From NCBI GenBank assembly GCA_900617975.1, contig UZAE01012041.1, positions 1-64,000 of the forward strand: a DNA stretch of 64,000 bases, written 5' to 3'. Below, piece after piece: positions 54,801-60,800 of this stretch. Source of the DNA: Rodentolepis nana (taxonomy: Eukaryota; Platyhelminthes; Cestoda; Cyclophyllidea; Hymenolepididae). Position 1 is the first letter of the stretch. The number at the start of each line of letters is the position of its first letter. The translations under genes and the position numbers were made by a program. Below the pieces are notes generated by a model, which was not told where the DNA came from, searched no databases, and saw only the letters and a list, made by a program, of their open reading frames with translations.

Positions 54801-57800
54801 TTAGACCAATGAATGTCTAAATTTCTTAAATCTCGAAGAATTTAATTCCTAATAGTCTTAAATGTAAGCAAAGAATCCAGTGTTCTTTACTAAATGAACG
54901 CTTAAAACGCAAAATGATCAAATAATTGGTGTAGGTGAAGCGTGAGTATTTAAAAAGAAAATAGAGTTCTAAAATTAACCTCAAAAATTTTCTCTATCAT
55001 TTTATTCTATCGCATCGATTTTATCGCTTTGTCTATACCCTAAATCGTAGCATGTTTTGAGTCATTAATTTAAGCTCTTTGATTTCCAGAAATGGTTAAC
55101 GCCTTCGATGTTTATCGAGTTAATGAACTGGCCAATGTATCTAAACATAAAGCTCTTCAAATCGCCTTTTAAAATTAAAATTTTATCAAAGTAGAGTATG
55201 GCACAAAATGAAGAAAAATTGTGTCCATATTTTGAAACTTTTGACGATAATTACATGGCACTTTCTATAAAACTCAGTGAATTTGCAATATGTAACAAGA
55301 TCCTGGGCCATTATGCACAGTCAAAACTTCGTTTCATATGATGATTAATCGAGTTTTTCATTGGCCTTAATATTTGATTCACAACATCAATATGCATATA
55401 TATATATATATATATATACGTGTCTGTGTAGTAAGATCAATTGCTATAAGAAGTCATTTCATAGGATAATTAATAAAGTTTTTTTATCACTAATAAAAAA
55501 TTTGATATGCAACATCAATATATATGTATATATGTGTAGCAAGATCTAGGGCTACATTTTGAATCCAACTATGATTTTTGAAAATAATTCGCAAATAATT
55601 AACTGTATCAGCGAAATGACATTTATAAAGCTTGTTTTCGAAAACTTTTCTATGCTAAAATTGGCGCTGTCTTTCTCGTACCCACATATGCAAAAAACAG
55701 TTAAACAGCCATATAGTACATTTTGATTCCTTTGCCCTATTTATTAAACTGGAAGCAAATTTGGACAAAATTTGAAATGAAGGTCGAAATTCGTCTTCTC
55801 CAATCGAAGCCATTATTGATGGCAAATGAAAACAGCACATTTTGTGCAGTGGAAAGTATATAGACCAGATGAGGCAATGAAAACAGCTAAATTAGCGTCG
55901 AGCTTTTGGGGACCAAAATAATTAATACTCTGCTCTATAAGATCTCTGATCTCACTATATTGCCAGCATTTAATTTCTTTTTTAATGCGTTTCAAAGATT
56001 TTTCACCTTCGCCATATGGAAATTCAAAATTATATCATTCCCCCCCCTCCCCCCAAACGGATGTGAATATCCATCACTTTGTGGAATCACTTTGTTACCA
56101 TCTTAATCCATTTACCAATAATGGGAAATAGTGGTTGGCATTTGGCGTTTGAGCAAGCTATTGGTCCGTTGTCATTAAATACACTTTTGATTGGCGCTTA
56201 GGTTAGTACGTGATATAGCTGTGCAATTCTTTAACAATATTGCTTAGATGGTTCATATTGATACTAGGAGCGGGTATTTCAAAATGATATGCGCTATAAT
56301 TTGAAGTACTTCAAATAGTTTTGTGGTACTCAAGAACAAATGGGTGAAAATGAAATTTCTAATATCTTAAGCCGCATGCTAAGATTTACCTCATATCGTG
56401 AGATAAGCAATATATATTCATTAGATACTAAGCCTTTTTCACTTAGATCAATCACTTTCCCATTAGCTAAACCTGAAATGACGATCAAATGATAATGCAA
56501 ATCTAAACAACATGTTAATTTATTGTTATTGTTATAATTGGTAAGTACATATCCATGCAATATATTACCAAACAGACATAAACAAAAAATGTATGATTAT
56601 TTGAGATTAATATAACTTTATAACTAGATTCCGAGAATAAAAGACGGTCTAAATGATTTTTAAAGAAAAAATATTTCCCAGCTAATTTATTTGTAGACTC
56701 CATTTCTGAGCAGTACTCACTTCAAACTGCGCTCCGAATTGCTTCCTAGTTTGTTTTAATGCGTTGTAAAAATGGAAACCCACAGTTAAAGTGAGCTAAA
56801 AGGTGTGGATTTGAAAACAAGAAAAACAAAATCTTGAATTTTAAGGAGGACTTGATATTTATTAAGTAAACCTTTCTATCCTGGGATAGAAAAATTAATT
56901 TTGAGAATGTATATGTCTATGTGGCATAGCGTATTTTGTAGAATTTGTCAAGTGTGTAAATAACAATTGTTAAGCTGTTTCTGTGGCAGTCATATATCGA
57001 AAAACCTGTCAATAAATAGGTTTCGATGTTCTTCTAATTTTCCTGACGATGGTACTGACTAGCAGAAGTACTTATCACTTAACACCAAGCATTTGTTTAT
57101 GCCGGTTTTGCAGAACGGAATTTCGCCTGACTTTGGCATACGATAAATGTACTTTTTGAAAATGGTTAAAGGTCTATATTTTCTTGCCTCGGAAAATTGC
57201 AATTTAGGCCTAAATGCAACCAGTCCTTTATGGAGTTGAGTTATCCGCCCTTTATCTGTCCACATTTTTGCCGGTATTACTACAGTACTCGGCCATTAAT
57301 ACACCCTCATTTGTACTTGTTATGTAATCAACTGTTTTTTGGCTTTCCAATGGTTACTTCTCAACCAGAATACAAATTTAGGGGCCCACGAAATAAAGTT
57401 TATCATCTCATATCATTTCTTTTTCGTATTTTATACCGCAGTTTATATCCCTCTTTGTGATTCAAGATAATACCCTAATATCATTCAAAGTACTTCCTAG
57501 TTCTGTAATGATTAAAACAAAATATAAGTATGATTACCTGGGGGGGGGCGTTGCATTTAAATTAAAATTTTTTGACGGTTTTTTAGACACTTCGTTTAAT
57601 ATAGCAAAAATACTTTAAGGATACAGGTTGTGTGTGTAGGCATGGTGAATTTAATAACTTCGTTAGTATTTCCTCTCAGGGCAAATTTTCGGCATTATTT
57701 ATGAGCAGTAGATTTTTACTTTCCGTGCACAACGCTAAAGCAGACAGAGAAAAATGTAGACACTGCAAGTCGCATTTCTTTGTTCCCATTTTTGAACGCC

Positions 57801-60800
57801 TTTACTGCTAGTGAAGCCATAACTGCAAATTATGATCTACCGCTCCCAGTTCACAGATGTTAATTCTGGTAAAAATATTTAAATCGGATTTTAGGAAAGT
57901 ACGTTAGATACTGACGTAGTAACTTTGGCGGTTGATACAAATTCTGATCAACTGCATTAATAATTTTAGCAAAAGTGCGTATGTTCATGGCAACTGTCCA
58001 CTTATACCTGAAGGACATTGATAAATTGAAAGGGATAAAAATTTTTGCGCGGTTTCATTAACCTCCTGAATATAACGAAGTTTGGTAGAGAATCACGTGC
58101 TTAGGTTTATTGGCAAGGTGAAATAAAAGCTTCATTTCCACCCAACTGTTACTGTGAAGGAGAAGTGGTCCGTTTTCGACATTGTTAGTGAAAAATGACA
58201 ATGATTGGCCCCGAATCAATCCGAGTTAGAGATTCTTTATCTTTATCACCACTTTAAATTGTTAAAATTTTGCACAAAGATGACAAGCAAAAACTTTTTA
58301 AAGTAGTTGAGAAAGGTAATTTTTCACAATGACAGAGACTGACCTTCCACAAATTAGCAATGACATTTAAAGGGTTTTTTCACATCTACCAACTCTCGCT
58401 CCATTATCACATTTTCAAGTTTATGTAGTGTACACTGAGGCGAAAATAGAGGCTTTTCAACTGTGATTGCCGTCAAACACCATTTAAACGATTCTTTCAA
58501 TGACAGCACCATTTGCAAAAAGTGATCAAAAAAGCTTAGAACAAAAAATAGGAAATTGTTGCAATTATGTTGGATAAAAGTATGTGTCAATTTTAATATG
58601 TGAGATTTCTTGTTGTTACCAAAAAATTCCTTCTTTTGAGATCACATATATTCCTAAAATATAGCATTTTATTTATGGGCACTAGGAGCATTTGCAACTG
58701 TACCTTATACACATCATATTATTACAATTAATTTTAACATTTTAAAACTATTTTAAAATATTGTCAATATAGCTTTAATTAGTATCATTTTTATAACAAA
58801 TTAGAATTATTGGTATTATTATATCTAATCACATGGAAATGTATGAAAATAAAATAGGGGTATTAGAAGGAGCTACAGGAATAGGCGAAAGGAATTATTA
58901 TCAAGTAAAAATTCTTACCAATTAATTGTTTAAAATATTTCCTTACCTTCTTAAAATCAATTAACATTTAATGATGAAGAACAGAGCAACCGGTATATAC
59001 AATTGTGGCTTCTCATTTAGTTTGACTAATGAACCTGTTATGAATATAATAAACTCGACCCTACTTTACAATTATTACTTCAGGTTATAATTAACAATAA
59101 AATATATGGACTCCTTCAAGCATCAACTTTGTTGAAATTCACCTCAATTTTATACTTTAGTATTACAAATGTAATAAGTGTCCGCCCTATTTTTTTCATT
59201 TCCATTAAAAGGCCAATTTAAACCACCAAAAAATACTGTATGGGAGGGTGAACAAAGTTCTTCGAAATTTACCCTTGGTATAATTCTAGTTTAAGGAGCT
59301 TTAATCGAACAATTAAGCGTCTAATTAATTTTTGTGCATTAGCGATAAAAACGCCATTAGAGAATTAGTAAATTGTTTCAAGAATTATTGGAATAGAAGA
59401 GATTTACGAAAGGAGTGTGAAGTTTGTTTTTTTCCTTAATTTCAGTTTTGTCAATCAATCTTCAGACCCATTTATAGCGTGTTAAAAGAAGGATACAATT
59501 TTGTAATTCTCTATACCATTTAGTTACCGTTGTGTCATGCTGAAAAACTGAGTTATTTTAGGTGCGGCAATCAATCTCAATGCAAAATCCAGTAAAAAAA
59601 GAAGTAAAACCCTAATTATTCTATTCACTGACAAATAGTAAAAACAAAATTGGATTTTTATGACTTGTATTTTTAATTTCCTTGCCAATTTTTTAATATT
59701 AATGTATTGTTTGCAAAGGGAGACATTAATATAAAATCAAAATACTTTTACTTGCAAAAGAACTGAGAACGCTGAATGGTTTCATTTAATATCTAGAAAT
59801 AATGACAAAAAAATTTGCACAATACTTTTATGTAAATAATTATTACTGCGGACTGTGAAATAAAATTAAAATAATTTCAAATGACAAAATAATAGTTGGG
59901 GAACTCCTAGAATGTGTGTCATGTTACCTAAACTATAAGCCGGTCGTTTTAAATTCGCTAAATTTAGAATGGATTCATTTTAGAGAAACTTAGAGGTGAT
60001 ATCGGTCTTTTTATCCTCAGATAAATAAGCGAAATTTGGCACCGAATTCGGTGTTATCATTCACATACACTATTTTCTAACCTCTCAAGTAAATCCATGC
60101 AAAATTATTCAAAACATTTTTTCATTAAAATTATTGGGGTTTGCAGTTTACCATGTATGTATGGGCTTAACAATAATAAAAGTAAATTTATTGTTGAGAT
60201 ATGCATTCTAACTTAATTTGCGCACTTGAAATTTATAAAATTCAAGGATATGCTTTATTTGGCCAAGAGAGGTGATGCAATGACTAATATATATTTATTT
60301 AAGATTTGTCGGTGGAATCTAAACAAAAACGTTTAAAATTGAATGTTCTCAACAATAATACCAACTTCACCAAGTCAACGTGAATTTAAAGTTGACTCAG
60401 GGAATAAAGATTAAATTTTATCAAAATTGGCAAATGGGATATATAATAAAGCTTTTCTATTATGCGAATTATTTATAAAATCCCTAATTTTGTTTAATCA
60501 ACTGGCTTCCTCTTTAGAAAATTGCGATATCAAATAGCAATTTAAATAAATCAAAGAGAATGCCAATAAATTGAAAAAGTAGTTAATTTGGGAAATGATG
60601 CTTGATAAGATTTTAATTCCTATTTATAGGTGTTTGTTAAAAGATGATAACGTATTTATTCTCAGTCATTTAAAATTGCCATATCATTACTTTGCGAGTG
60701 AAAGAATTTCCGTTCATATCTGTTAATTGGCTCAATTAGTTAAAAATGCATTTCTCGATGCAGTAAATAAATGTACTGCGAATGCAGAAAAATGTTTGCT

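Larger units (their letters stand above)
41416..58389 (-). other. 17-kb intron with retroposons and simple repeats
   Basis: Contains copies F, G and H and a fragment, two CCAAT/ACGTG patches (41.75 and 53.16 kb), a (TA)n run at about 49672-49687, an (AT)n run near 55396-55418, a degenerate local tandem repeat at 55.29-55.58 kb and several poly-G/C tracts. No further exon could be supported, though other microexons may be hidden. Confidence 0.55.
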
